Assembly: GCF_013364215.1 (NCBI RefSeq)
Contig: NZ_CP054923.1
Coordinates: forward strand, 1,984,001-2,048,000
Source: Verrucosispora sp. NA02020
GTDB taxonomy: Bacteria; Actinomycetota; Actinomycetes; Mycobacteriales; Micromonosporaceae
Length of the DNA: 64,000 nucleotides
Direction: 5' to 3'
Shown here one piece after another: positions 9,122 through 20,088 of this stretch; position 1 is the first letter of the stretch, and each line of letters begins with the position of its first letter. The position numbers and the translations under genes were made by a program. Below the pieces are notes generated by a model, which was not told the DNA's origin, ran no database searches, and was given only the letters and a program-made list of their open reading frames with translations.

Positions 9122-10605
9122 CAGGACCGCACCGGCTCGATGAAGCCGCGTTCGACCAGGTGCGCCACGATCGGTCCGGCGGCCTCGGCGAGCTCGTCCG
9201 GCGTCACGTCGTGCGCGACGGCGAGCAGCGCGATCTGGTCGCGCAGCGGCAGGCGTCCGTCGGCGCCACCCACCAGCGCGAGGACGAGTGGATCGATCTC
9301 CTCGGTCCAGCGCAGCCCGTGCGGCATGGTGAGGACCTGTCGGTCGACGCCCCAGCCCTCCGTGCCCATGGTCGCCTCCTGCCGCAGCTGGAGCCCGTCG
9401 GCGGCCCGGTAGCGGGCGTCCAGCAGCCCGTCGGTGCCCTGCCGGCGCAGCCAGTCCTGCCGGTCGAACCAGGTCGCGACCCGGTCGCCCATCGGGGCCT
9501 CCACCCGCTGCCGCAGGTCCTCCACCCGCAGCACCGGGTCGTCGTGCCCGCTCCGGCGCAGCGAGACGACGCCGAAGCCGATCGCCTCGACCTTGTGGGC
9601 GTCGAACCAGTCCAGCCAGTCGGCCATCCGCTGCGGGTCGGCCGACTCGCCGACGTCGGTCAGCCAGAGGTTGACGTACGCCATCGGGTCGGCGACCTCG
9701 CGCTGGATCACCCAGGCGTCCAGACCGGTCCCGGCGAACCAGCCGGCCACCCGCTCGCCCCAGTCCTCGCCGGCCACGTGCACCCAGTTCGCGAGGTACT
9801 GCATGGTGCCGCCCTCGGTGAGCAGGCCGTCGGCGGCGGCGGCCAGTTCGGCGCCGATCGCGTCGCCGACCCGGCCCGAGTCGCGGTAGACGTGCGTGGT
9901 GGTGCCCGGCCCGACCACGAAGGGCGGGTTGCTGACCACCAGGTCGAAGCGCCGTCCGGCGACGGGCTGCACCATGTCGCCGCGCAGCAGCTCCCACTGC
10001 TGGCCGTTGAGCGCGGCCGTGGTGGCGGCGAACCGCAGCGCCCGCCGGGAGACGTCGGTGGCGGTCACCTGCCGGGCGTGCGTACCCAGGTGCAGGGCCT
10101 GCACGCCGGAGCCGGTGCCCAGGTCGAGCGCGCTCTGCACCGGCTGCCGGACGGCCGCGCCGATCATCGTCTGGGTCGCCCCGCCGATGCCCAGCACGTG
10201 CTCGGCGTGCAGGGGCCGACCGGGGCGGGCGCTTGCCGGCACGTCGGCCAGCACCCACCAGTCGTCGCCGTACGGTTCGAGGTCCAGCCCCATCCGCAGC
10301 CCGTCGCCGTACCGTTCGACAAGCCCGGCGGCGAGCGCCTCGTCGATCGACAGCGGCGCGAGCGCGGCGGCGACGGCGGCCTCCGGCTCGGTCTGCTCGC
10401 AGATGAAGACCCGGATCAGGGTGTCGAGCGGCTCGCCGTCGGTGGTGGCGCGCAGCGCGGCCCGGAAGTCGTTACGGGCCACCCCGCCGGTGGCCTGCGG
10501 GCCGAGCCGGGCGGCGATGCCGTTGGCGGTGAAGGCGGCTCGCGTCAACGCGGTCCGCAGCGCCTCGACGCCGGCGGGGGAGAGCAGCATGTCGTGTCCG
10601 TCCAC
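9121..10605 (-). CDS. Class I SAM methyltransferase, NPPF type
   Basis: About 494 residues. The centre has a Rossmann methyltransferase domain: SAM loop [16 protein letters not shown] followed by [12 protein letters not shown], the (N/D)PPY/F motif of enzymes that methylate amide or exocyclic nitrogens (N5-glutamine, adenine, guanine). Flanking N-terminal (DUF7059-like) and C-terminal helical domains are typical of this actinobacterial family and may recognise the substrate, which is unknown. I place the start at GTG 10605 (sequence [10 protein letters not shown]); an ATG at 10656 would add 17 residues of low-complexity sequence, and an ATG at 10590 is also possible. Co-transcribed with dtd. 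Confidence 0.75.
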
Positions 10606-10783
10606 ACCGCCATCCTGCCTGGTGACGTCGGGGCGGGGAGCGGGTGCCCGTGACAATCTCAGTCAATCGAAGAACGTCCCTGTCATATTCATCGATCTAA
10701 CGCTAGCATCTCATCCATTCGAGTCCATGGGACGCACCGTCCGGCCATGACCCGGTCGGCCGTTCCGGTTAGGGAGGCAGACG

Positions 10784-12004
<1,221 letters not shown>

Positions 12005-12019
12005 CCCTGACGCACACCG

Positions 12020-12050
12020 GCCCGGCGGACGGCTCCAGCGTCCGCCGGGC
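12020..12050. terminator. Hairpin terminator between convergent genes
   Basis: Perfect 12-base stem GCCCGGCGGACG / CGTCCGCCGGGC with a seven-base loop, 16 bases after the protease stop. It also faces the end of the ABC ATPase gene. Confidence 0.8.
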
Positions 12051-12132
12051 CCGCGCGTGACCACCGAAGACCAGACCGACCCGGGCCGACGCCACCGGTG
12101 CCGACCCGGGCCGGCCGGACCACCGGTCGAGG

Positions 12133-13191
12133 TCAGGCGGCGAGGTCGACCGGGGACCTGCGCTCGGCGTCCGCCGGGAAGACCCGCGCCGCACCGTCCA
12201 CCCGCACCGTGACCTCGCCGTCCATCGGCACGGTGGCACCGTCGAGCACCCGGGCGGTGATCGCCGTACCGTCGCCCAGTCGCAGACCGACGAGCGCGTC
12301 GTGGCCGTGGAAGTCGTGCCGCAGCACGGTGCCGGTGATCCCGTCCGGCCCGGCGGCCAGCCGGATCTGCTCCGGCCGCAACAGCACGGTGACCGGCCCG
12401 TCGGCCACCGCACCGGCGACCGGCAGCACCCCCAACGCGGTCCGGGCCGTCCCGCTCTCGACGACCGCCGGCAGCAGCACCGCGTCACCGACGAAACCGG
12501 CCACCCACGGGTCGGCCGGCTCCCGGTAGACCGTGGTCGGCGCGGCGGCCTGCACCACCCGACCGTCGCGCAGCACCACCACCTTGTCGGCCACCGACAG
12601 CGCCTCCCCCTGATCGTGGGTCACCAGCACACCGGTCGCCCCGTCGGCGCGCAGCGCCTCGCGTACGTCGTGCCGCAGCCCGGCGCGCAGCCCCGCGTCC
12701 AGGGCGCTGAACGGCTCGTCGAGCAGCACCACCGACGGTCGGGGCGCGAGTGCGCGGGCCACCGCGACCCGCTGCTGCTGCCCACCGGAGAGCTGGTGCG
12801 GCATCCGGTCGCCGTACCCGGCGAGCCCGACCAGCGCCAGCACCTCCTCGACCCGGTCGGTCCGCCGGGTGGCCCGGTCCAGCCCGTACCCGATGTTCTC
12901 GGCCACCCGCAGATGCGGGAAGAGGGCACCCTCCTGGGGCACCACCGCGATACGGCGCCGGTGCGCCGGCAGGTGCCGGCCGCCGCCCGCGACCACCGCG
13001 CCGTCGATGCGGATCTCGCCGCCGTCGAGCCGCTCGAAGCCGGCCAGGCAGCGCAGCAACGTGGTCTTGCCGCAGCCGGACGGCCCGAGCACCGCGGTCA
13101 ACTGCCCGGACGGCACACTGAGGTCGGCGCCGGCCAACGCGGTGACCCGCCCGTACCGCTTCACCACTCCGTCGAGCACGACCTCACTCAT
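12133..13191 (-). CDS. Fe3+ ABC transporter ATP-binding protein
   Basis: A 352-residue ABC ATPase of the FbpC/PotA type. It has Walker A GPSGCGKTTLLR, Q-loop VVPQEGALFPH, signature LSGGQQQRVAVARAL, Walker B VVLLDEPFSALD and H-loop LVTHDQ, followed by a TOBE domain from about residue 240 (VLLRPEQIRLA). It energises the importer formed with the permease at 13308 and the binding protein at 14909. Its ATG overlaps the stop of a 24-codon mini-ORF (ATGA), and the GGAGGGG-GGCATGAG start region is present in three copies upstream. Confidence 0.9.
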   Translation of the reverse strand: MSEVVLDGVVKRYGRVTALAGADLSVPSGQLTAVLGPSGCGKTTLLRCLAGFERLDGGEIRIDGAVVAGGGRHLPAHRRRIAVVPQEGALFPHLRVAENIGYGLDRATRRTDRVEEVLALVGLAGYGDRMPHQLSGGQQQRVAVARALAPRPSVVLLDEPFSALDAGLRAGLRHDVREALRADGATGVLVTHDQGEALSVADKVVVLRDGRVVQAAAPTTVYREPADPWVAGFVGDAVLLPAVVESGTARTALGVLPVAGAVADGPVTVLLRPEQIRLAAGPDGITGTVLRHDFHGHDALVGLRLGDGTAITARVLDGATVPMDGEVTVRVDGAARVFPADAERRSPVDLAA

Positions 13192-13300
13192 GCCACCCCT
13201 CCACTCCGTTGCGTGGCGGCATGGCCTGCTGAGCTGCTGATTCGTTCGCTGCGCTCACTCATGCCGCCCCTCCACACTCATGCCACCCCTCCAGTCCGTT
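13186..13300 (-). repeat. Triplicated RBS/start segment with mini-ORF
   Basis: On the minus strand the segment GGAGGGG(T/C)GGCATGAGT occurs three times, at 13276-13300, 13257-13275 and 13186-13210, the last being the true start of the ABC ATPase. The outer two copies extend to AACGGA.TGGAGGGG. The middle ATG opens a 24-codon frame (13188-13262, starting MSERSERISSS) whose TGA overlaps the ATPase start. It may be a leader ORF or just duplicated DNA. Confidence 0.6.
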
Positions 13301-13307
13301 ACGTGTC

Positions 13308-14843
13308 TCATGCGTTGCGCTCCCGGTCGAGCAGGCCGCTGCGGGCGACCAGCAGCCAGGTGGGTACCGCCGAGATCAGCACCAGCAGCGCGGCGTAGGG
13401 GGCCGCCGCCGCGTAGGCGCCGACGGCCGTACTCGTCCACAGCTCGGTGGCCAGGGTGTCCGTGCCGGTGGGACGCAGCAGCAGGGTGGCCGGGAGTTCC
13501 TTCATGCCGGTGAGGAAGACCAGCGCGGCCCCGGCGCCGATGCCCGGCAGGGTGAGCGGCAGGGTCACCGTGCGCAGCACGGTCCAGGGGCCACGGCCGA
13601 GCGACCGGGCCACCTCCTCCAGTCCGGCGGGGGACTGGGCGGCCGCGCCGGCTACCGCGCCGACCGCCAACGGCAGGAACAGCGTCGCGTACGCCAGGGC
13701 GAGCAGCCACCGGGTCTGATAGAGCGGGTACGCCACGTTGATCCCGAAGAAGATCAGCGAGAGCCCGATCACCACGCCGGGCAGGGCGTGGGCCAGGTAC
13801 GCCAGCCGGTCCAGTGCGGTGGTCAGCGGACCCGGCGCCCGGGCGACGAGCAGCCCCAGCGGAAGCGCCAGCAGCATGGTGAGGGCGGCGCCGGCCAGCG
13901 AGACGGTCAGCGAGTTCCCGGCGGCGGTGAGCACCTCGGGCAGGGCACCCGGGCGGGACACCCCGGCGGCGAGCCGCCGACCGAGGCTGACCGCCGGCAC
14001 CCCGAGCGCCAGCGCGGCGACGCCGGCCAGCACGGCGATGACCGGCCAGCGGGCCGCCCCGAGCGCCAGCCGGGGTGCGGGACGTCGGGTGCCGCCGAGC
14101 CGCGCGTACCGGGCACCGCGACGGCGGGTGGCGGTCTCGCCGGTGAGCAGCACCACCGTGAGCACCACCAGCACGCTGGAGAGCACCAGCGCCCCGGTGC
14201 GGTCGAAGCCGAGGTCGAAGGCGACGAAGATGGCCCGGGTGAAGGTGTCGGCGCGCAGGATGGAGACCGCGCCGAAGTCGGAGAGCACATAGAGGGCGAC
14301 CAGCAGCGCACCGGCGGCGGTGGCCGGGCGGATCTGCCGCAGCGTCACCGCGGTGAAGGTCTGCCACCCGCTGCGCCCGAGCGAGCGGGACACCTCCTCC
14401 TGCGCCGGGTCCGCGCCGCGCAACGCCGCCGCGACCGGCAGCAGCACGTACGGGTAGGAGCAGAGGGTGAGCACCAGCGCCGCCGGCCAGAACCCCTCCC
14501 ACCGGGGCAGCGCGGAGACCCAGGCGAAGGCGGCGATGTAGGTGGGCACGGCCAGCGGCAGCGCCGCCAGCACGGCGAAGGCCCGGCGGCCGGGCAGGTC
14601 GGTGCGGGTGACCAGGAACGCGGTACCCACGCCGAGCAGGACGCAGGCCGTGGTGACCACGGCGGCCAGTCCGAGACTGCGCAGGGCGAGCAGCGCGACG
14701 CGGTCGGTCCACAACTCGGCGACGACCGCGTCCCAGCCCGCCTCGGCGGTGCGTACCCCGAGGTAGGCCAGCGGGATCAGGGCGACGGCCACCGCGGCGG
14801 TCGAGGCCGCGAGCAACGCCGGCCGTGGGGCCAGCCGCCGCAT
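13308..14843 (-). CDS. Fe3+ ABC transporter permease (FbpB type)
   Basis: A 511-residue permease with about twelve membrane spans, made of two halves each carrying an EAA-type cytoplasmic loop: EEVSRSLGRSGWQTFTAVTL in the first half and EEVARSLGRGPWTVLRTVTL in the second. This two-in-one layout is typical of ferric iron and thiamine-type importers. It lies between the binding-protein gene (65 bases upstream) and the ATPase gene, all on the minus strand, presumably one iron-regulated operon. Confidence 0.9.
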   Translation of the reverse strand: MRRLAPRPALLAASTAAVAVALIPLAYLGVRTAEAGWDAVVAELWTDRVALLALRSLGLAAVVTTACVLLGVGTAFLVTRTDLPGRRAFAVLAALPLAVPTYIAAFAWVSALPRWEGFWPAALVLTLCSYPYVLLPVAAALRGADPAQEEVSRSLGRSGWQTFTAVTLRQIRPATAAGALLVALYVLSDFGAVSILRADTFTRAIFVAFDLGFDRTGALVLSSVLVVLTVVLLTGETATRRRGARYARLGGTRRPAPRLALGAARWPVIAVLAGVAALALGVPAVSLGRRLAAGVSRPGALPEVLTAAGNSLTVSLAGAALTMLLALPLGLLVARAPGPLTTALDRLAYLAHALPGVVIGLSLIFFGINVAYPLYQTRWLLALAYATLFLPLAVGAVAGAAAQSPAGLEEVARSLGRGPWTVLRTVTLPLTLPGIGAGAALVFLTGMKELPATLLLRPTGTDTLATELWTSTAVGAYAAAAPYAALLVLISAVPTWLLVARSGLLDRERNA

Positions 14844-14908
14844 CCCGCCGGGTACGCCGGACAGGGCCGACCCGGATCGGGACGGCCCTGCGACGGAGGG
14901 AGGTGCGG

Positions 14909-15967
14909 TCAGGGCACCAGGCCCGAGTTCTTGATCATGGTGACGGTGGCGTCGAGCGTGTCCAGGTCGTTCAGGTCGATCTGCGGCACCGCCAGCTCGG
15001 ACAGGGCCGGCACGTACGCCGGGGAGGGCACGCCGTCGATCACCGGGTACTCGTAGGTCTGCTCGGCGAAGAACGTCTGGGCCTCGGTGCCGAGCAGGAA
15101 GTCCACGAACTTCTGCACGTCGGCGTTCTCGGCGGCCCGCTTGAGCACACCCACACCCGCGACGTTCACCAGGGCTCCGGTGTCACCGCCGGAGAAGAAG
15201 TGCAGCTTGACCTTGAGCGCGTCCGGCGTGGTGCCCTGCTCCTTGGCGATCTCGCCCAGGTAGTAGTGGTTGACCAGGCCGGCCGGGATGGTGCCGGCGC
15301 CGACGTCTTCGAGGATCTTGCCGTTGCCGTCGCGGATCTGCGGGTCGTTGGCCTTCAGACCGCTGAGGAACTGCTCGGCCTTGGCGTCGTCGTGCTGCAC
15401 CCGGATGGCGGTGACGAACGCCTGGAACGAGGCGTTGGTCGGGGCGACGCCGATCTTGCCCTTCCAGGCCGGGCCGGTCAGGTCGAACACCGAGGCGGGC
15501 AGCTCCTCGGCCTTCACCAGGTCGGCGTTGTACGCCAGCACCCGGGCCCGGGCGCTCACGCCGACCCACTGGCCGTTGCCGGCACGGTAGGACGCCGGCA
15601 CCTTCGCCGTGGTCTCCTCGGCGAGCGTGGTGAACATGCCCTGCTTCGCCACGGTGCCGAGGGCGCCCGCGTCCTGCGCGAAGAACACGTCGGCGGGGGA
15701 CCGGTCGCCCTCCTCGACGAGCTGGGCGGCGAGCTGCGCGGTGTTCGCGTACCGGGCGTTGACGGTGATGCCGGTCTGCTCGGTGAACTTGTCCAACAGC
15801 GGCTTGACGAGCTGCTCGTTGCGTCCGCTGTAGACGGTGATCGACTTGTCGGTCGACTGGCCCGAGTCTGCTGCCGCGTCCTCCTCACCTGATCCGCAGG
15901 CGGCCAGCCCGACGGTGAGCAGGCTGGCGGCGAGCAACGCGCCGGTGGTACGGCGGGTGAGAAGCAC
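14909..15967 (-). CDS. Fe3+ ABC transporter substrate-binding lipoprotein
   Basis: A 352-residue FbpA-type periplasmic-binding-fold lipoprotein. The signal peptide ends in the lipobox LAAC (Cys about residue 24). The mature part begins with an acidic, serine-rich linker, then SITVYSGRNEQLVKPLLDKF, the standard start of ferric-binding proteins. The two tyrosines in NHYYLGEIAKEQ are the usual iron ligands. Start is GTG at 15967, preceded by GAGGAAAGG. The upstream iron box (16013-16031) predicts repression by IdeR when iron is plentiful. Confidence 0.92.
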   Translation of the reverse strand: MLLTRRTTGALLAASLLTVGLAACGSGEEDAAADSGQSTDKSITVYSGRNEQLVKPLLDKFTEQTGITVNARYANTAQLAAQLVEEGDRSPADVFFAQDAGALGTVAKQGMFTTLAEETTAKVPASYRAGNGQWVGVSARARVLAYNADLVKAEELPASVFDLTGPAWKGKIGVAPTNASFQAFVTAIRVQHDDAKAEQFLSGLKANDPQIRDGNGKILEDVGAGTIPAGLVNHYYLGEIAKEQGTTPDALKVKLHFFSGGDTGALVNVAGVGVLKRAAENADVQKFVDFLLGTEAQTFFAEQTYEYPVIDGVPSPAYVPALSELAVPQIDLNDLDTLDATVTMIKNSGLVP

Positions 15968-16012
15968 GATGAACCCTTTCCTCTGCGGCCCGGGGCGACC
16001 GAGGCGCCGAAG

Positions 16013-16031
16013 TTAGCACAGCCTAACCTAA
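16013..16031 (-). promoter_or_regulatory. Iron box (IdeR/DtxR operator)
   Basis: The 19-mer reads TTAGGTTAGGCTGTGCTAA on the minus strand. Against the DtxR/IdeR consensus TTAGGTTAGGCTAACCTAA, the left half matches fully and the right half differs at three or four places. It sits 46 bases upstream of the start of the iron-binding lipoprotein gene. Confidence 0.8.
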
Positions 16032-16104
16032 TCGCGGAATCGAGCTGAGGGTGAGATCACGTGCCGGAGGCCAGGGCGAGGGCCGCGACGGGCAGGATGA
16101 GGGC

Positions 16105-16686
16105 ATGACACTCGCGCTGCCCATCGATCCGGAGGCGAACCGGCTGCTCATGCAGAGTCCGCTGGCGTTGCTGACGGGAATGGTTCTTGATCAACAAGTC
16201 TCGATGGAGAAGGCGTTCTCCTCGCCGTACGTGCTGACCCAGCGGCTCGGTCACGACCTGGACGCCCGGGAACTCGCCGAGTACGACCCGGAGGCGCTGG
16301 TGGCCCTCTTCGCCCAGCCGCCGGCGCTGCACCGGTTCCCGAAGGCGATGGCGGCCCGCGTGCAGGAGGTCTGCCGGGCGCTGGTCGACCGGTACGACGG
16401 TGACGCCGCCCGACTCTGGGCCGACCCCGCCGACGGTGCGGAGCTGCTCGCGCGGATCACCGCCCTGCCGGGCTTCGGCCGACAGAAGGGGCAGATCTTC
16501 CTCGCCCTGCTCGGCAAGCGGTTCGGCGTACGGCCGCCGGGCTGGCGGGAGGCGGCCGGCGGCTACGGCGAGCCGGAGGTCCACCGGTCCGTGGCCGACG
16601 TCACCGACGGCGAGTCGTTGCGCCTGGTCCGGGAGTACAAGCAGCAGCAGAAGGCGGCGGCGAAGGCGAAGACCGCCGGAGGCTGA
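16105..16686 (+). CDS. HhH-GPD-type base excision DNA repair protein
   Basis: A 193-residue helix-hairpin-helix DNA glycosylase-fold protein of an actinobacterial family. It begins LPIDPEANRLLMQSPLALLTGMVLDQQ, where the LLTGMVLDQQVS helix corresponds to the DNA-binding core. The HhH element is ITALPGFGRQKGQIFLALLGKRFG at about 130-153. It likely removes damaged bases, but the substrate is unknown and I cannot identify the catalytic Asp or Lys with certainty. The C-terminal tail is lysine and alanine rich. ATG at 16105; the frame is open upstream but lacks homology. Confidence 0.75.
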   Translation: MTLALPIDPEANRLLMQSPLALLTGMVLDQQVSMEKAFSSPYVLTQRLGHDLDARELAEYDPEALVALFAQPPALHRFPKAMAARVQEVCRALVDRYDGDAARLWADPADGAELLARITALPGFGRQKGQIFLALLGKRFGVRPPGWREAAGGYGEPEVHRSVADVTDGESLRLVREYKQQQKAAAKAKTAGG

Positions 16687-16797
16687 GCGGTCCGGCGGGG
16701 GATGTGCCGGGCTGGGTCGGCGGGGTAGCGGCACGACGAACGTCGTCGCGGGCCCGGTCGAGGTGACAGGATGGAGGCGACCCCGAGGAGGTACACG

Positions 16798-17154
16798 GTG
16801 AAGCATCAGGCGTACCGGCCGATCCTCATCACCGACGCCTCGCGCAGCCAGAACGACCAGCTCACCACCCGGCAGCGGCGGTACGTGGCGATGATGGGCG
16901 TCCGGGTGGCGTGCGTGATCGTCGGCGCGATCCTGGTCGGCACGCGGGCGCCCCTGCTCTGGCTCTGGCTGCCCCTGGTGGCGCTGGGCATGATCGTCGT
17001 CCCGTGGCTCGCGGTGCTGCTGGCCAACGACCGGCCGCCGAAGGAACAGCACCGGCTGATCGGCCGGTCGGCGCGGCGGCAGCAGCAGGAGGCCCCGCCG
17101 ATGAGCCTGACCGCCGAGGAACGGCCGCACAAGGTCATCGACGCCGAGCCCTGA
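16798..17154 (+). CDS. DUF3099 membrane protein
   Basis: A 118-residue small membrane protein. After a polar N-terminus (ITDASRSQNDQLTTRQRRY) come two membrane spans (about 40-58 and 62-82), then a basic Gln/Arg-rich cytoplasmic tail. The family is confined to actinobacteria and its function is unknown. The GTG at 16798 is preferred because GAGGAGG lies six bases upstream; an ATG at 16771 would include the ribosome binding site in the protein. Confidence 0.75.
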   Translation: MKHQAYRPILITDASRSQNDQLTTRQRRYVAMMGVRVACVIVGAILVGTRAPLLWLWLPLVALGMIVVPWLAVLLANDRPPKEQHRLIGRSARRQQQEAPPMSLTAEERPHKVIDAEP

Positions 17155-17156
17155 CG

Positions 17157-17198
17157 CAGTCCCACCCGGGCAGCACTGGCACGGCCCGGGCGGGACTG
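17157..17198. terminator. Bidirectional hairpin terminator
   Basis: Fifteen-base stem CAGTCCCACCCGGGC / GCCCGGGCGGGACTG with one A-C mismatch and a 12-base loop. It lies between convergent DUF3099 and the PfkB kinase gene. Confidence 0.75.
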
Positions 17199-17212
17199 TC
17201 GTCGTGAGCGGT

Positions 17213-18154
17213 TCAGCCGACCGGCCGGGCACCCACCTGGGAGACCGCCGCCGCGCCGAGGTCGGTGGCCCGGTTCAGGGCGGCCTCCGGGGTCGCCCCG
17301 GTCAGCCAGGCGGCGAGCAGCCCGGCCGCGAAGGCGTCACCCGCTCCCGTCACGTCCACCACCGCCACCCGGCGGGCCGGTGAGGTGACGAGCGTTCCGG
17401 TCCGTTCCACCCAGGTGGCACCCGCGCCACCGCGCTTGACCACCACCCGTCGGGCGGTGGCGGCCAGCGCCCGTCCCTGGGCCGCCGGATCCAGTCCGCC
17501 GGCCAGCACCGTCGCCTCGTCGGTGTTCACCAGCAGCAGGTCGACCCCGCGTACCCAGGACAGGAAGGCCGCCGGGCCGACGGCCCGCAGCGGTGCCGCG
17601 GAGGCCGCGTCCACGCTGGTGGTGAGGCCACGCTCGCGGGCGGCGGCCAGCGCGTGCCGGCCCGCCGGGCGGGACTCCGGGTCCAGCAGGGTGTACCCGG
17701 ACAGGTGCAGGTGGCTCGCCTCCGGCGCCTCGGCCAGGGCCGCGTCGACCTGCTCGGGGCGCAGCCGCACGTTCGCCCCGCGCTCGGTGACCATGGTGCG
17801 TTCGTCCTCACCGGCCAGCACGATCACCGTGCCGGTGCCGATCCCGGGCACGGTCCGCACCGCGCAGTCGACGCCGACGGCGGTCAGCTCCGCGATCCGG
17901 TCCCGTCCCGCACCGTCGTCGCCGACGGCACCGACCAGCGTCACCGGTACGTTCTGCGTGGTCAGCCAGGCGGCGGTGTTCGCGGCCTGCCCGCCACCGG
18001 TGAACCGGATCGACGCGGGCGTGTCCGTGCCCCGGGCCAGCGGGGTGGTCAGCACCGCCACCACGTCGGTGATCACGTCACCGACGACCAGCACCCGGCC
18101 GGCGGCGCTGACGCGGCCCGTTCCGGTGCCGGTCCGTACGCCGGATCCGCTCAC
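17213..18154 (-). CDS. psuK: PfkB family kinase, probably pseudouridine kinase
   Basis: A 313-residue ribokinase-family sugar kinase. It has the N-terminal signature [15 protein letters not shown] and the C-terminal ATP/anion-hole motif [17 protein letters not shown] with catalytic Asp in GAGD. The GTG at 18154 overlaps the stop of psuG by four bases (GTGA), so the pair is translationally coupled. The context says its substrate is pseudouridine, phosphorylated to the 5'-phosphate that PsuG then cleaves. Substrate assignment rests on context, since PfkB kinases are hard to tell apart by sequence. Confidence 0.8.
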   Translation of the reverse strand: MSGSGVRTGTGTGRVSAAGRVLVVGDVITDVVAVLTTPLARGTDTPASIRFTGGGQAANTAAWLTTQNVPVTLVGAVGDDGAGRDRIAELTAVGVDCAVRTVPGIGTGTVIVLAGEDERTMVTERGANVRLRPEQVDAALAEAPEASHLHLSGYTLLDPESRPAGRHALAAARERGLTTSVDAASAAPLRAVGPAAFLSWVRGVDLLLVNTDEATVLAGGLDPAAQGRALAATARRVVVKRGGAGATWVERTGTLVTSPARRVAVVDVTGAGDAFAAGLLAAWLTGATPEAALNRATDLGAAAVSQVGARPVG

Positions 18155-19086
18155 GCCGTGGCGCTGTCGCGCCGGGTGGTGGCGGCCACCGCGATCCGGG
18201 CGGCGAGATCGGCGTTGCGCAGGATGATCCGGACGTTGACCGCCAGGCTGGCGCCCTCCGTGGCGGAGTGGAAGTGGGAGAGCAGGTACGGGGTGACCGC
18301 CTTGCCGCTCACCCCGTCGCGCTCCAGTCGGGCCAGCCCCTCGGCGAGCGTCCGGTCGTGCAGGTCCGGGTCGAGCTGCTCGTCGACCGGCAGCGGGTTG
18401 GCGACGACCAGACCGCCGTGGTGCACGCCGTGCGCCTCGCGGGCGGCCAGCGCGTCGGCGATCAGCTCCGGCGAGTCGACCGACCAGTCCAGGTCGAAGC
18501 CGCTGTCGGTGATGAAGAAGCCCGGGAACCGACGGGTGCGGTAGCCGACCACGGCCACCCCGAGGGTCTCCAGACGCTCCAGCGTCGCGCCCACGTCGAG
18601 GATCGACTTGACCCCGGCACAGACCACCGCGATCGGCGTCCGGGCGAGGGTGACCAGGTCGGCGGACTCGTCGAAGGTCTGCGCGGCCTCGCGGTGCACC
18701 CCGCCCAGGCCGCCGGTGGCGAACACGCCGATCCCGGCCCGGGCCGCCACCGCGCTGGTCGCGGCCACGGTGGTGGCACCGTCCGCGCCGGTCGCGGCGG
18801 CCACCGCGAGATCGCGTACGGAGAGTTTGGTCACGTCCTCGGCGGTGGCCAGCCGGGTCAGCTCGGCGTCGTCGAGGCCCACCACGAGTTCGCCGGAGAC
18901 CATCCCGATGGTGGCCGGGACGGCGCCCGCGTCCCGGACGGCCTGTTCGATCTCCCGGGCCACCCGCAGGTTGTCCGGCCGGGGCAGGCCGTGCGAGACG
19001 ATGGTGCTCTCCAGGGCGACCACAGGACGCCGCTCGCGCAGCGCCTGGGCCACCTCGACGCCGTGGCGAAGGTGAAAGTCGGTCAC
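18151..19086 (-). CDS. psuG: Pseudouridine-5'-phosphate glycosidase
   Basis: A 311-residue enzyme that cleaves the C-C bond of pseudouridine 5'-phosphate to give uracil and ribose 5-phosphate. Family signatures are [53 protein letters not shown] and [18 protein letters not shown]; the lysine in the last segment is the catalytic residue in E. coli PsuG. Length equals the family norm. GTG at 19086 chosen for the N-terminus; 19119 (ATG) is possible. Operon with the downstream kinase: modified-nucleoside salvage from RNA turnover. Confidence 0.93.
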   Translation of the reverse strand: MTDFHLRHGVEVAQALRERRPVVALESTIVSHGLPRPDNLRVAREIEQAVRDAGAVPATIGMVSGELVVGLDDAELTRLATAEDVTKLSVRDLAVAAATGADGATTVAATSAVAARAGIGVFATGGLGGVHREAAQTFDESADLVTLARTPIAVVCAGVKSILDVGATLERLETLGVAVVGYRTRRFPGFFITDSGFDLDWSVDSPELIADALAAREAHGVHHGGLVVANPLPVDEQLDPDLHDRTLAEGLARLERDGVSGKAVTPYLLSHFHSATEGASLAVNVRIILRNADLAARIAVAATTRRDSATA

Positions 19087-19175
19087 AGTCGCCCACCGTA
19101 CTGCCGCCACCCCGGTCACCTCAGGTGGACCGGGGCCACAGTGACCTGCCAGACTTGTCGGTCGGAGGTGCAGAC

Positions 19176-19394
19176 GTGAGCACAGAGGTCCTCGAGCGTC
19201 CGGAGCTGAAGGACGCCGACACCGGCCCGGAGATGTTCCACTACGTCCGGAAGGAAAAGATCGCCGAGAGTGCCGTCATGGGCACCTTCGTCGTGGCGCT
19301 GTGCGGAGAGACCTTCCCGGTGACAAAGACCCCCAAAAAGGGTTCACCGGTCTGCCCCAAGTGCAAAGAGATCTACGACTCGTACCGCGAGTGA
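19176..19394 (+). CDS. DUF3039 small zinc-ribbon-like protein
   Basis: A 72-residue protein with a likely metal site: CGETFPV at about residue 49 and [11 protein letters not shown] at the end. Conserved in actinobacteria; function unknown. GTG at 19176 follows GGAGG by seven bases. The middle [20 protein letters not shown] is the family core. Confidence 0.8.
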   Translation: MSTEVLERPELKDADTGPEMFHYVRKEKIAESAVMGTFVVALCGETFPVTKTPKKGSPVCPKCKEIYDSYRE

Positions 19395-19434
19395 CCCCGG
19401 GCCGACCGCCCGTACGCCCGCGTAACCTGCGGCG

Positions 19435-20088
19435 GTGACCACCTCCACCGCCCTGCTCCTGGCCGACCTGGCCGGGGTCGCGGTCTTCGCCGCCTCGGGA
19501 GCCTCCGCGGCGGTCGCCAAGCGTCTCGATCTGTTCGGCGTGGTCTTCGTCGGTTTCGTCGCCGCCCTCGGCGGTGGGATCTTCCGTGACCTGGTCATCA
19601 ACGAGGCGCCGCCGTTGGCCTTCGGCGACTGGCGGTACGCGACCACCGCCGCGCTGACCGCCGGGGCGATCTTCTGGCTGCACCCGCAGTTCGCCCGGCT
19701 GCGGACCACCGTCCTGGTGCTGGACGCGGCCGGGCTGGGCCTGTTCACCGTCGTCGGCACCCTCAAAGCCCTCGAAGCCCAGGTCCCGCCCGTCGGTGCC
19801 TGCCTGATCGGCATGCTCACCGCGATCGGCGGTGGGCTGGTCCGTGACCTGCTCACCGCCGAGATCCCGGTGGTGCTACGGCGGGAGATCTACGCGCTCG
19901 CGGCACTGGTCGGCTCGATCGTGGTCGCGGTCCTGTACGGCCTCGACCGCACCGGCCCGGTCCCGCTCACCGCCGCGGCGGCGCTGGTCTTCGGCGTACG
20001 CCTGGTGGCGCTGCGGCACCGGTGGTCGGCGCCGGTGGCGACGCTGCGCCCGCCCCGCGCCGGGGCGTCCGGCCCGCCGCCGGAGTGA
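19435..20088 (+). CDS. TRIC-type cation channel family protein (UPF0126)
   Basis: A 217-residue integral membrane protein with seven predicted spans built from two repeats. Each repeat carries the signature glycine motif followed by Arg-Asp: ALGGGIFRDLVI (about 42-53) and AIGGGLVRDLL (about 129-139). Bacterial relatives form homotrimeric monovalent cation channels. GTG start at 19435. It follows the DUF3039 gene by 40 bases. Confidence 0.85.
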   Translation: MTTSTALLLADLAGVAVFAASGASAAVAKRLDLFGVVFVGFVAALGGGIFRDLVINEAPPLAFGDWRYATTAALTAGAIFWLHPQFARLRTTVLVLDAAGLGLFTVVGTLKALEAQVPPVGACLIGMLTAIGGGLVRDLLTAEIPVVLRREIYALAALVGSIVVAVLYGLDRTGPVPLTAAAALVFGVRLVALRHRWSAPVATLRPPRAGASGPPPE

